This document shows positions 34,360 through 45,981 of a stretch of 64,000 nt of DNA, piece by piece. Each line of letters opens with the position of its first letter. The first letter of the stretch is position 1. The DNA comes from Stachybotrys elegans (Eukaryota; Ascomycota; Sordariomycetes; Hypocreales; Stachybotryaceae). Below the pieces are notes generated by a model that saw only the letters and a program-made list of their open reading frames with translations, did no database searches and was not told where the DNA came from. The stretch spans positions 1 to 64,000 of the forward strand of contig JAGPNK010000004.1 in the NCBI GenBank assembly GCA_020746835.1, written 5' to 3'. The position numbers were made by a program, and so were the translations under genes.

Positions 34360-35924
34360 ATGACTTGCTCGTTTCGTCTGTGGCCGACTCAACATCAATC
34401 TCGCACATTGTCCCAAAGAACACTAATCGCATCGCCCTCGCTAGGTGCTGCCGCATCCCTACTCATCGGATGCTTCGTGATGAACCGCATCGTTGCCCGA
34501 TTCAGACGCCGTATTAAAACGTGCAGAATCCTCCGGAAACACAAGAAACACAGCATCCTCGAAAACGGCATCCCCGCAAGATTCAGAGGAAGTGATGCAT
34601 CACAATTATCAGATCCAAAGTCGAACTCACCTTCGTATGAAGAATGCCATGCTGCCAGAAGCCGGTTAGAAAGTGTGCCCGCCGAAGTCCGCCGCCTTAT
34701 TCTGTCCGTTATGGATCTGCCGACCCTCAAGGCAGCGGTCCGGGCGTCTCCAACTCTTTACCAACAATACCTACTCGACCGCCATTTTTTGCTCTGCAAG
34801 AGTATCGACAAGACCCTAGATAGCGTGGCCATTGACGCATATGCGGTTCAGGTTGTGACAACGCAATCAGGTGACCGAGATCTGGAGTATTTGCAGTGGT
34901 TACAGCTATTAGCGGAGGATCAATTCATACCACTCCTCGAGCGTCTTACTCTAGAGGAAGCAGTGAGCATGGCCAATTTTTACCTTCGGCTCATACAACC
35001 CATCCGAGAGCTTTATACCTGTCGAATACGTGAGCAGATCTCTATTCATCGTGGCAAAACCATCGATAGCCCGCAAACCCCCGTGGAAATCAGCCGAACT
35101 GAGTTTATCCGCTTGACGCGGGCTATGTACCGCTTCCACCTACTCGTCCAGCTAAGGGATTCTAGAATGGAGTGGCTCACAGGCAGACAAAACTCCCGTA
35201 TGAAATTATATCTCAAATTGCTTGAGCCGTGGGAAATCGAGGAGCTGCTGTCCTTTTACCAGTTTGCACAAGGCGAATTCGACAAGATCCTAGATGATGT
35301 ACAATGGGATCTGCACCCTGATAACCCCAAGTTCAACGATCAACACCGGCCGCCCACACCTGAAGGGGCATTTGACCTCAGTAACTCCTGTAAGCATCCT
35401 GTTATGCTATCATTTAGTGCCTTGTATAGTTCTCTTGACATGCCTCTAACATCTGGATAGGGTATTGGAATGGATACGTGGAGGGACTAACGCTGCATGG
35501 CCTTCCACTTTTACACACGGTTCTGTATCGCATCAAGAACCATCAACACCTAGTCGACGTTATACAACAACACATGCAGGCATCTTATATACCATTAAAT
35601 ACCATGGAGGGTATTTTCGGTGAAACAGAGCAGGCACTGGAACGTAGTGATACTGAGCCTTCGGATAAAAACGGGATGCAAGAGAGGCGGGATCCATTGC
35701 CGTTTCGAGGCGATAGTGAGCCCGATGCTCCACCACTGGCTTGGACGACGATTTGGGGTGGTACATATAGTAACCTGTATGGATGGTATATCCCAGATGA
35801 GCTTCGAGAGTGGGGATATGTTTTCTGGGATGCGACAACTCTTGAAGCCATTGGAGGTATTGAACTGTTGAGACATCAGTGGGATGACTGTTGGGGCGGT
35901 GATGATCCTAGAGACGACTTATAG
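34360..35924 (+). CDS. F-box-like fungal protein of unknown function
   Basis: 497 residues from two exons, 34360-35389 and 35461-35924, separated by a 71-bp intron (donor GTAAGC, branch CTAAC, acceptor ATAG); the junction reads SNSWYWNGYVEG. Near residues 103-135, LESVPAEVRRLILSVMDLPT followed by LKAAVRASPTLYQQYL has the F-box-like pattern seen in a common fungal family. The middle (about 200-330) is helical. An acidic, Trp-rich end (WTTIWGGTYSN, WGYVFWDATTL) completes it. A hydrophobic stretch near residue 30 (GAAASLLIGCFVM) could be a membrane segment, or the true start may lie downstream. No enzymatic motif seen. Confidence 0.7.
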
Positions 35925-36161
35925 TTAATGAGTATATCGGGACTTGTGAAGCCTCAAAAGAACCCCAGGTCATTGAAAAAGTCAATTCAAAGTAATAAAA
36001 GAAGGTGTTCTTGAAAGTAAGAAGAAAACAAGCATTGCTTTCTTAGTGACTCGTGATGAGCCTATTTCATAGCCATGTTTTCCAGATCTCCCTAAGGCAA
36101 GTAGGGTCCATAGCCAACCCACGTCATAGTAATCAAGACTCCCAGTTTCTTAGGTTGGTCT

Positions 36162-36691
36162 CTAATTCTGGTAGCACTTGAAACTGGTGGTCCTGTCGTT
36201 CATGCCCCCAACGCCCGCCGCACCCGGTGCGTAAATATCACTTGAACTGTCCCCATTGCAAGAGTTTGAACTAAAAATTGCAATTAGCCAAGTCCAAGAG
36301 GTGCAGCTGAGCCTATGGTCCGTGAAGAAGGATACAAGAAGGTTAACTCACTCCCAGAGACGGCAGCGGTAGCCATTTTCAACCAGAACAGAGCTGATTC
36401 TGTTGGACCATCCAGTCCCATCCAAACCAACTATAGAAATGGTGAGTTAGCACGGAAAGTGTCTCTGAATGGTCAACAGGGCAACCTACTGCACGCGTTT
36501 GTTTCAGCGTAGAACAGCCTGCTTGCCCCTTGGAAGTTGCTATCTTGGAAGACAGTCATCGAGGTGAGAGCATTAATGCTAATGGTCTCATTGTCCGCCG
36601 CACCGACATTCTCCTCGATCACAGGAAGCGCGACAGACAAGGCCACAGCCATGAATGCGGGAAAAATAGTGAGAGCCTTGCTGAAAAGCAT
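36162..36691 (-). CDS. small secreted protein, possibly beta/gamma-crystallin-like
   Basis: 129 residues from three exons, 36691-36490, 36430-36352 and 36270-36162 (introns of 59 and 81 bp), all in phase. A signal peptide is evident (MLFSKALTIFPAFMAVALSV, cleavage probably soon after). The mature part holds four Cys. The stretches MTVFQDSNFQGASRLFY and CRLWEDSNSCNG resemble the two half-repeats of beta/gamma-crystallin-like domains (typically FYEDxNFQG). The protein ends SFKCYQN. It may be a cell-surface or effector-like protein; no function can be assigned. An upstream in-frame extension to 36883 is rejected because the signal peptide must be N-terminal. Confidence 0.75.
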
Positions 36692-37205
36692 TGTTGAAGT
36701 TGGTGTAGGGAGGTTTCTTGATTTCTTTGATGGGTTATGATTGAGTTGGGGAGATGGGTGAGAAGAGAATGATGAAAGGAACTGACGGGGTTTATATATG
36801 TATTCAGCACCCTCATCTGGAGTGAATCCTGTAGCAATGGTATGATGACCATATTCCTTCTGGCCACCAAGTAGTACAAACAAGCCTGATAGCTATTTAC
36901 GAGATGGCATCGTTAGATCCACACATGTACGAGGTCTTTTTGGTCTCCATTGTAAGCACTAGGTAATACTGGTAGGAGTGGACGCTAGACGAATCTTTGA
37001 CCAACATCGTGAACAGCTAGATTTTAGACGGGATTGGATTGCGCTGCTGCTGGGAGCTCCTGGAAGGATTTGCCTCATTGCAAATTATCTAGAACACTCG
37101 ATTCTAGGTATCCATTAATACTCCACAGGAATCAAGATATCACGGCACTCATGCAACGCCAATTGGTTCCTTCATACTAGATCAGGGGTAGCTCTAGCGT
37201 AAAAT

Positions 37206-37383
37206 GAAAGTCCATGCCATAAAAGATGGCAATATGCATGTGCACCCATTGTTTTGGTCGGGACCGAACGACTGAGGGGCTGATGGCAAGACGAAAGTCC
37301 ATGCCATATTTTATGGCAATGTTGATGCGCATGCATTGTGTTGGTCGGGACCGAACGACTAACCGAGGGGCTGATGGGAAGAT
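37206..37383 (+). repeat. two ~90-bp tandem units sharing a GTCGGGACCGAACGACT core
   Basis: Unit 1 is 37206-37292 and unit 2 is 37293-37383. Both start GAAAGTCCATGCCAT and contain TTGGTCGGGACCGAACGACT and GAGGGGCTGATGG; unit 2 has a 4-bp insertion (AACC). A diverged third piece with GATCGGGACCGAATG and TGAGG lies at about 37,757-37,790, beyond dispersed element copy C. The GGTCGGGACC core is near-palindromic. Confidence 0.75.
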
Positions 37384-37441
37384 TCTGCATTTAGACATGC
37401 TATTAGGTTACACTCCACCGGAACAAGCCGTCTCGTACGTT

Positions 37442-37514
37442 GCCCGACTGCATCACTCGCCGATGCCTCATCGCAGCAGGCCCGACTGCATCATTCGCCG
37501 AAGCTACATCACAG
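37442..37514 (+). repeat. 38-bp-period tandem duplication
   Basis: GCCCGACTGCATCACTCGCC at 37442 recurs as GCCCGACTGCATCATTCGCC at 37480, followed by similar tails ending CATCGCAG and CATCACAG. Confidence 0.7.
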
Positions 37515-37640
37515 AAGGCTTCTCCAGGCGCCCGACGCCACGGCGGCATCTTCTAGGCAATTGCAGTAGCTGGAAAACTTTGATATCTGCTGTAGCTATA
37601 AGCTTTTCTTAATCGAGTGTATTTTCTAACTAATTATTAT

Positions 37641-37732
37641 CTATTGATCTAATATTTTCTTTATTATTATAGGGGGCCTTCTTAAAGTCACTGGTCTGTA
37701 TCCCATTAGGGTACACGAACGGCAAATCCTAC
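37641..37732 (+). repeat. dispersed ~90-bp element, copy C
   Basis: CTATTGATCTAATATT, GGGGGCCTTCTTAAAGTCAC and TGTATCCCATTAGGGTACAC align without gaps to copies A, B and D. Differences are mainly C-to-T or G-to-A. I found no clear flanking direct repeat for this copy. Confidence 0.7.
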
Positions 37733-40430
37733 ATTAGGTTACATTCGGTTATTGCCGCACCGATCGGGACCGAATGTTTGAGGCCTGAGGAGGATCCGTA
37801 TCTGCTACTGGGTTATAGTTGGTTATTTACTACTCCGTACCCGACCCGCGAATGACACTTGTACCAAAACCCCTCATTGCATGGTTAGGCCACATTGTCG
37901 TGCCTCTTTGTTATGTAGGTTAACCCCACGCCTGCATATCTATCCACCTTCGCTGTAACGAGAATGGGGGTCTAGGCCATTGAGATTACATCCTGCAGGA
38001 TGACCTGATTATTAGTGGTTCTATCATTATTCTTCCGCTTTCTATTATCACAACACTTTTCCCTTCTTCTTGTGTCCCTTTCCCCCTATTTGGCATTGAA
38101 GGTCACCTCGAGAATGAGCAGGTTGATGAGGCGCCACGGTAGACTTATTCCACCAATGAATCAAAAGAAAAGCGGTGATATTGATGCATGCAGTCACATC
38201 ACGGATACTGATGCTGTTTGGCCCGTTCAGCTGCATTAAGATCGGCCGACTGTTGCCCAGTTGTAGGTAATGCCGGTACTTGATTGTGGCGTAGACGACG
38301 CACAAGTCAGCGCGGTTACTCAGTACCTATACCTCGTAGGTCGGACAGAGTGTAGGATTATAACCAAGTTCAGGCATCGAGCTACATGAGCTAGAAGTAG
38401 AAAAGGAGGGTGCTCTAAGCATACATGTCGGAAGCATGAGCGCAGGCTACACAAACTGAGTCGGCTATCCCCTAATTCACCCATAAACAGGCTAAATGTA
38501 GTAGAGATGCGAGGTTGTATCTTACGGCTGTGCCAAAGTCGCTCAGCGTGGAAATCTTTTCCCGTGTGGAATGCCGTTCACCGACAATGACCAGCGAAAA
38601 CCGCCAATAGGATTGATGGTTTGTAGATCCACTACAGAATATTTAATATTGTGTGAAGGCCGTTATGGCTGCAGTGCCTTTGTTAAAGTCGAGGTTCGGG
38701 ACAGGACGATGCAGGGTGATTCGTAATAGTAACCGGCTTACTCCGTACGTCTCCTGGAATGGAATCATTTGGAAGCTTCATGGATTTGTGTACCCTTTCT
38801 GCCAGCCATTCAGAGTTAATAACGCTGGAATATCGTCTGAAGCAAGTCACCATAATGGTTCTGGCTGTTGACCATAGAGGGCTTGAGGATACCATCGTTT
38901 ACGTTATCGAGTAATCCCAGGTGCTAGCTTCTTGAAATTGGAGATAGGGCGCCGTGCATTCAACTTCCAGACCCAAAACGGTTATTCTCCACGGACCAGT
39001 CAACTTGGTAAATGCCTTTGCTGACTTGGGGTAAGCCCCCGAGTCATGTGGGCCATAGCATGAAACCCCGTCAGCTCGGTTACCTCGGTCATCACAAATC
39101 CGCCTTGACCAGGTGTTGCGACCTGCTGCATGTGTCTCGGCAATTGTGCGTACTTTCTATCAGACTAAGCCTCTAACGCCTTACAAGATGAATACAGCAA
39201 CCAGAGCCGGAGGAAGACGGAGGTGCGGAAAAAGTCCCAATTTTTACAATTATATCAGGGAGTCACGCAGGATGAGGCGGCAACTCAACTCCATGTTTAC
39301 TTCGTCCCAGACTACCCCCACACACACCTCGGATAGCTTCCTTACTTACCCTTTTGGTATGTTCCAACCTTGTCAATAACTGGCTGCATGCTACAACCAA
39401 CAATCAATCCCATGGCATGACTTCTCATCATCCTGCCAGAAACCGTAGCAGAGGAGCATCGCGTAGCACCGGGCAAGCAATTCTATGTGTGTAATGAAAG
39501 CAGATCTGTCATTAGGTCCAATTCCCATACATAGAAGGCTGGCACTAGACTGCATACAGCCCAACTGAAGGCGGATTGCAATATTACCACCCTGTACATG
39601 ACTCCTTCACAATCCAGACCCATAGTGCATCGCTAAAAAATGTTGCTATGAAATCTAAGACGAGGCATATGCATTATCCATGTGGTTCGAGTGGAAATTA
39701 GGCTGTGTTGTTGCTACCTGAGCACTTTGAACAAAGTTATCTGCTTTCAGTCAAGGGTTTTCAAGCGTCGGGTCTGACTTAATGGATAACGTACAATCCA
39801 TTATCTTCCATTATCATCCATGATGCCCTGGTGAGGAATTCAACCATGTTGTTTCGGCATCCCGCCCAATATTCACAAGGTCGGTTGCGTAAGCAGGCAT
39901 TGGAGCCCAGGCAACTCTCTAAGGGGGTTGCTTACAAAAGGGAACTTGGCAAGGGAACCGAGGTGAGAGATTTGGGCTATGTTTGAGCAACATGAAAAGG
40001 CGCGGCAATACTTTCTTGTCCGGGACGAGGCAGCAAAGCTCCCCACCGACATAGCTTAGCATGCGACTAGCAAGAGTGCATTAGCCTTCTCCCCTGCAAA
40101 TTGATTTGTCATGTCTCTCAGGCGATGGCTTTGCTGGGGCTTACTTTAGGCTGGCAACTTACATAAAGCATGCTTGGAGAAAACCGGACCGATATACAGG
40201 TCTTCAAGAACGGAAAGAAGCCCTTTTGGTTGGGTTTGGCGGCGTTCGGGTTGCGTCATAGCATGCGGCCACCTCCGTCTATGACTGATTATACTATTAT
40301 TCCGTGTCAGGCCTTCCTATATTGCAGCCATTCATGTTGGTGGCTATGTGCCCACCTGGGCTATTGTATACCCAAAGCAGTACGAGAAACAGTACTTTGC
40401 CGAATTCCTCCCAGGATAGCTCTACAAAGT

Positions 40431-40869
40431 CTATACAAGCATCTCTTCCTCTGCTCTATCATCCTTTGGAGGCCTTTGATGACTGTAAGGGAATGGACAA
40501 TATCTTCGGGACCCCTCATCTCCTGCGCTGGTTTCTCTACCCACGGCTCGTTCTAAGATCTCGTAATCTTCGTCTGTCAAGTCCCGTGATGCGTGCAGCC
40601 TCTTCGGCTGTCACATATTGGATTCGTTGCTTCCTGCGTTGCCGCTCCTCTTCCACGACTTCAGACCACCGCGTCATAAAGTTGGACCACTTTGACAAAA
40701 GATCCACCCATTTCGATCGCGACGGATTAACACTTTCCTTCTTTTCTCCCTGGGCATCTTGCTCTCTTTGGGGCGAGGGAGGGGTGAAGAGTGTTTCGTA
40801 GGCTGGCGGTTCGATTCTGTAGTGCTCAGGGAAACTAAGAGAGGTTGAACTCGAAAGAGCTAGGTCCAC
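40431..40869 (-). pseudogene. small hypothetical protein, probably a remnant
   Basis: The open frame 40869-40537 has natural-looking sequence (FPEHYRIEPPAYETLFTPP, then WVDLLSKWSNFMTRWSEVVE and a basic helix) but lacks an ATG at its start. At about 40,576 the more plausible continuation, ITGL/TDEDYEILERAVGRE, runs in another frame to a stop at 40431. That suggests a one-base insertion. No domain recognised. It could also be a gene with an unseen upstream exon. Confidence 0.3.
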
Positions 40870-41436
40870 GGTGAGAAATTTTGATGTATGGGTTTGGAGT
40901 TATCTGCTTCACCATTTTGTTTTGTCATGACGAAATCAAAACAGGCTTCTCCTGTGTTCTTCGTCCGAGAGTCGTTAGATGAAACGCAGATGTGAAGAAA
41001 ACTGTCACTTGACGGACTATGCTTTGTTTGACGCTAAGCATGAGCCCTAGTAATTAAGATGTTTGGCCAGAGAAATTGTGACCGGGTTGAAGGCGTCTTA
41101 TTTAGGTCAGAGAGCAGGAGGATTAGAGAGATATGCAAAATTTATCAGTGTAGACCAGCAATAATCTTAAACGCCAATGCCGAAAAAGGAAGCTAAACCC
41201 CAGACTAAGGCATTGGCTGAAACGGCGCGTAATAATTCTATTCTGTTTCCTGCTTCTGGTTACATGACTAATTACCCCATGCCAAGTTGCTGACTGATCT
41301 TGCTTACGGACTCGGAGGGGTACAATGTGTAGTATGAAACAGGAAAGACTAGACCACCGCTGGCTGACAACGCATCCTATGTGTAGGCCAGCAATTCGCC
41401 GGAAACAACGCTCCGAGCGCGGACTACTTCTTGGCA
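40870..41436. other. intergenic / degenerate region
   Basis: No recognisable gene. A long minus-strand frame crosses it (to 41123), but its sequence ceases to look like protein left of about 41,430. Confidence 0.4.
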
Positions 41437-42270
41437 AGACGACACAATGAGATGCGAGATTATCGCGCATATTCTGCGGGACTTTGTGGGGGCTGGGTAG
41501 GAGCCAGACAGTCAGAAGCGTCACCGTTGCTCGAAGCCGCTCGAGCATCCTGCTGTCCTCGGCGGCCCGGACACCGTGGTCCACACGCATCACGCCTGCA
41601 TCGAGTGCAAGCACAACGTAGCTAGCCGGCTCTTGCCCTCTCGCGTGCAATTTTTTTTTCGAATGTTGTGTTTGTTTGCGAGCTGGTATATGGAAGCGAC
41701 GGACAATTTCAGCGCTGTCGAGCTCGATTCCAGCAACCGATCCGGTCTCTAAGAATCGGCAAGTCCATGCCTGATGGAACATACCCACAGTAGAAGCTGC
41801 AGGCAGATGACGGATGAAGTAAATGATCGGCTCCATCGATATGCCAAAGTCCGACCTGGCTCGCATCTGGGCGGTTTTGAAGCCAGCGACAATCTTGGTA
41901 TGTAGTACTCCACGCTCTCCATGCATCTATCCTTCGGATAAGACCTCGGCGTGTTTGACGGTTTGTGAGTATGCATTTTCAAAGTAAGCATATGGCAGTA
42001 GTTTGAAGTTATCAGCAAGCAGCAGCGGGGTCATGCCGATGCAATAGCAGGCTACGACGTCAAGCGAGATGCAGTTGTCGTAGCACTGGTGCAGTGCTGC
42101 GGGGTCGCAAAGGCCATATCATCCTTAGACAGAGTCACCTTATTCTTTCTCGTTAGATCGAAGAGGATCTCGGGAGACAGCGATCCTTCGGGCTGGATGT
42201 AATGTTCTACCTTGGGCAGTGCCTCAAGAAACCGGTGAATGGAATTGCACAGGGTGAAAAATTGCGTCAT
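41437..42270 (-). pseudogene. adenosine/adenine deaminase family pseudogene
   Basis: Homology to the ADA metal-dependent hydrolases runs along the strand but in changing frames. The first piece is FLEALPKVEHYIQPEGSLSP, then ILFDLTRKN. The second is SLDVVACYCIGMTPLLLADN, then PYAYFENAYSQTVKHAEV. A stop near 41,927 follows. The third is IVAGFKTAQMRARSDFGI, then AGIELDSAE and RVDHGVRAAED. The zinc-binding HxH motif, expected as LPKVELHxHxEG, reads VEHYIQPEG. The HAGE motif reads HARGQEP, although the later DHGVR block is kept. Two frameshifts, a stop and lost metal ligands make this a clear pseudogene. The downstream end is too decayed to place exactly. Confidence 0.75.
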
Positions 42271-42461
42271 TGTCAAAGATGGTTTGGGTCATGCAAGGAA
42301 TGTTCGCTCAGTGCCAGAGGAGACACTATCTGGTACGGTTTATACTAATGGCCCTGTCAGATCCTGGCTGGAGCACCATGTCCATCAATGAGATATGTAT
42401 ATTTCTTGTTTCCATGAAACGCCTTGAAAATCCACCACTGTAGTCTCTTCTTTCCATTCTA

Positions 42462-43166
42462 TTACCAAGCCATGCCTCTACCCCTCCAGTCCAGAAAGCG
42501 GGCAGAGTCCTCGGTTCGTAGCCCTTGAACAAGTCTGACAAGTGCCTCCACTGCATCCACGACGTTCATGCTGCCTTCTCCAAACGGTCGCCCCATGTCA
42601 GTGTCAACCCAACCAGGGTGAACAGTGACGACGGTGGATGGGCCGTCCTCACGCTTCGACAGTTCGTTGTGCCACTGGACCACCATCATGTTGCCGGCAG
42701 CCTTAGAGACGGCATAGGGTCCCTGCAGACCCCAAGTCTCGCCGATCTGCCCGGAAATGGTACCCGCACTAGAAGAAAGATAGACAATCTTGCGCGTCTT
42801 ACGAGCCAGAAGAGCGGGCACGAGCGCCGAAACAACCCTGTTGGGGCCCACGACGTTGACATCAAGGTACTCTGCGAACCGCTCCGGAGTCATATCGAGC
42901 AGGTGCTCGTTCTCGCCAATAGCAGCGTTGAGAATCAATGTATCGAGCTCAGGGACCTGTGCTGCGGCCGCGACCACGGAGGAGGTAGACGACTGGTCGA
43001 GCTGGATGCTGATGATGTTGTTGTTGGGTGAGGAAATGGCAAAAGGCTTGCGCATCGCTGCGTATACCATCGTGTTGGGGAGGACCGATAGCTGCTTGAC
43101 AAGCTCCAGTCCGATTCCCCTCGAGGCCCCAGTCACTAGATATGTTTTGGCTGAAGCAGATGACAT
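42462..43166 (-). CDS. short-chain dehydrogenase, ketoreductase-like (norsolorinate-reductase type)
   Basis: Single-exon gene of 234 residues. The Rossmann cofactor loop TGASRGIGLELV starts near residue 12, NAAIGENEH lies near 79, and the catalytic residues lie in YLSSSAG and YAVSKAAGN. A C-terminal HPGWVDTDMG block is typical of the fungal group containing norsolorinic acid ketoreductase-like enzymes and many uncharacterised relatives. NADPH preference is suggested by the Arg in the TGASRGIG loop. It is divergent from the Zn2Cys6 regulator about 725 bp away, an arrangement common for a small regulated unit, but no biosynthetic core gene is nearby. The substrate is unknown. Confidence 0.88.
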   Translation of the reverse strand: MSSASAKTYLVTGASRGIGLELVKQLSVLPNTMVYAAMRKPFAISSPNNNIISIQLDQSSTSSVVAAAAQVPELDTLILNAAIGENEHLLDMTPERFAEYLDVNVVGPNRVVSALVPALLARKTRKIVYLSSSAGTISGQIGETWGLQGPYAVSKAAGNMMVVQWHNELSKREDGPSTVVTVHPGWVDTDMGRPFGEGSMNVVDAVEALVRLVQGLRTEDSARFLDWRGRGMAW

Positions 43167-43891
43167 TATGCGAGGGTGTGCTCAGGATGGCGTTGGTGGA
43201 GACGAATTCAAATGGGTTATCTAGTCCTGGGTGTGACCACTGGTAGGCGATGTGGAATTAGTCGAGTTCCTCTCATCGTGGCCCCGGACAGCTTATATAG
43301 CTATTTGACCATCTCACGACTCAACTGTACTAAGGAAGGATTTGATGTGTTGAGTTGGTTAGCACGGGATCGTTAATTCCCGCAGCCAGGAGATTACGAG
43401 AGCTCATGGCTTTCGGTTCCTTGGTGCCAGTGGTGATAACTCTCGAATGGTTCTGGAACTCTCGAAGCCGTGGTTTGTCATCGGTATGGAGTAGTGTTGG
43501 ATGGGCTATAGTTTCCAGGCTTAGACACATGCCACCCATGCTTGTCATGGACAAAGAATGCCGCTTGGTTAGCACCGAAAAGGTAGGAGAAATCCCGATC
43601 CTGCTTGCTTGGTGCATCCTTTGATTTGTAAGCCCAAGTAAACCTCGCACGAGCGCCCGTTGTTTTATCATATTTATTGCCAAACTCTAGCCAATAAAGT
43701 GAGACTGGTCTAGACTTTCCGTATTTGGCTTAAGCCCCCTTTGCACAGTGTTGGTCACGGGAGGGGCTGCTGGACGCTCGACGGGCTCGGGGGCGCACCA
43801 CTACCTATCGCTACGATATGGTTGATGATAGTTTCGACATGTACATCACTACATACGCTGCGCAGCGTATTATTTGACGCCCCTGTGGAAC
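43167..43891. other. divergent promoter region
   Basis: 725 bp between the divergent SDR and Zn2Cys6 genes. I see no coding sequence I can support. Confidence 0.5.
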
Positions 43892-45597
43892 ATGGACATT
43901 CCGGTGCGCAAGAAGACCTATGCAACCCGCTCTCGCACAGGCTGTCATGAATGTCGACAACATCACCGGAAATGTGATGAGCGCCGCCCTGTCTGCGGAC
44001 TTTGCTCTAAGCTCGGGCGAGACTGCACCTACGGCCTCCGCCTCAACTGGGGGGGACGACCGTTTGCCAAATCCACCTTTGGTCAATACCTGACGCCCAG
44101 GAACGAGAACTCAGCTCCAGTGATTCCTATCCAGTCGCCACTCCCCAACTCGGACAACGGTATGTTGCAGCGTGCCACCTACTTGTTATGCAGTACGATG
44201 CTTAAAACAAGCAACTAGATGCTTCGAAGCCTTCGGGTCCTTTTGTGTACGGGACTTTCACACTCGCTAGTGATTCCTTGGTGGCCTACACACCGCCGTC
44301 ACAGGGTGCTATTCCTTCGCCAAACAAAAGGTCAGGCAGGGCAAACCAGGATTCAGGCAGCCCGTTCATTCCACGAAATCTTTCAATACTTCCCAATCTC
44401 TCTTCAGAGTCCAAATCTCTATTTACCTATTTCAACAAACTCGCCAACCACTTCTCTCCCCATCAAAGCATTAAGGATGAGTTCTGCGCGGCATTCATGT
44501 CCATGGCCGTAGCAAACTCGAGCGTCATGGCGTCTTTGCTTAGCATATCCGCCGCACACCAAGCCAATACCGGCCTGGCACACAGCACCGAGAAACTTGC
44601 TGCTCTTAATATGGCTGCGGTCCGACAACTGCGCCTGGACCTCTGCGGACCTCTCACAGAGCCGCTTGTCGCAAGCACACTGCTCTTCTGCTACTACGAA
44701 ATCATCGCAGGCAGACAAAAGGGGTCCTCGTGGAGACTGCACCTCGACGGTGCCGCCGCCCTCTTCCGCCATGACACATCAGGATCATGGACCGTCCATT
44801 CCCCGGATCCCAGAAAGACGTTTCTTTCGAGGTGCTTCGTCTCACTCGTGGCTTTGGCCAACGTATCAAGCCGGCCCCCGTCAAAGTTCCTGACGAAACA
44901 GGCGCTTCACGTGCTTGGGCACGAACATCCAGTGTCGAGGATTGACGATTTTACAGCCTATTCTACCAGCTTCGTGTATATGATGTTTGAGATCGGCGAC
45001 CTAATCCGTGACAAGCAACAGATGTTACGACAGCCAGAGAACACCAATGCATTGTCAGAACTGGCAACGAGATCTGTGAATCTAATTCAGCGTCTTATTT
45101 CAATGATATCACATACTGAAGGCGGCCGTGTGGAGGCTTTGCATGAATACGATCTCGGCGACGACAAGCTTCCCCCAGGTCGCAAACAGGACTACTACGC
45201 AATCAATGAATCGTATCACCAGGCGGCAATTCTCCAGATCCTCCTGCGCGTCCTCGAGATTCCACCTTGGGTTCGCGAGGTCCAGGACATCGTACAACGC
45301 ATCCTGAGCATCCTCTCGACAACACTGCTGCAACCTGGGCCGTCTCTGGGTATTCTCTTGTACTTCCCCATCTTCTCGGCCGGATGTGGTGCCGTTGACA
45401 TGTGTGACAGGAGTAAAGTGCAGGTCGTGCTCCAACACATGGTCAAGATGATGGGGTTCGCGAATATACAGTTGGGGATCCAGGCCCTGGAGGCGATCTG
45501 GACGTCTTGGGATCACCAAACGAGGATAACGTTACCCGGACACACATGGGATACGTTCATAGGTACGTCTCAGTATATGATACGTGACAGGGTCTAA
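43892..45597 (+). CDS. Zn2Cys6 transcription factor
   Basis: 548 residues from two exons, 43892-44159 and 44219-45597, with a 59-bp intron (donor GTATGT, acceptor CTAG). The zinc cluster is intact at about residues 18-46: GCHECRQHHRKCDERRP then VCGLCSKLGRDCTYG, with the six Cys in CX2CX6CX5-6CX2CX6C spacing. The rest is the helical fungal transcription-factor domain, for example SHEIIAGRQKG-like helices (FCYYEIIAGRQKGSSWRLHL split by domain), SWRLHLDGAAALF and SLGILLYFPIFSAG. It is divergent from the SDR, which is a candidate target. The last residues after TWDTFIG could instead be replaced by a further small exon, because GTACGT follows at that point. Confidence 0.88.
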
Positions 45598-45981
45598 AGA
45601 CACGCTGAGTAGTACGAGGAATAAAGTAGAATTATACTGATTAAAGGATATTAGACACAAATATCGATATTATATTATATTAAGCTCTACTCTATATAAG
45701 TACCATTTACTTATTCACTCTACTATAGACCCCTTACATAATACCTTTTAAATATTTATAAGTATATAAAAATGGCTAATTTTAATATATTTTATAGCTA
45801 GTATCTTGCATGGTAATAACATATCAAGCTGCAGCGCTGTTTACAACGTGATATTTAACTATTTAAAACATAAAATACATAGATTCTAAAGCTACCAATT
45901 AAACAGGCAAAGAGAAGGGAGACAGTGGAATCAAGCAGGACGTTAACGCTCAGAGCCATCATCCGGTTCAACACGTTCTAC
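45598..45981. other. AT-rich intergenic spacer
   Basis: Notably AT-rich between 45,640 and 45,900, unlike both neighbouring genes. No open frame or repeat recognised; it might be a RIP-worn scrap. Confidence 0.45.

Larger units (their letters stand above)
36692..40430. other. gene-poor repeat-bearing region
   Basis: About 3.7 kb without a recognisable gene. It carries a tandem duplication (37206-37383), a shorter tandem repeat (37442-37514), dispersed element copy C (37641-37732) and two copies of the TACTCCGTA motif (37831 and 38738). Confidence 0.55.

Noticed and set aside
41123..41926. 267-residue minus-strand open frame as an intact gene
   Set aside because: Only its first half has ADA homology; the frame upstream is broken and the metal ligands are lost, so I treat it as part of a pseudogene.
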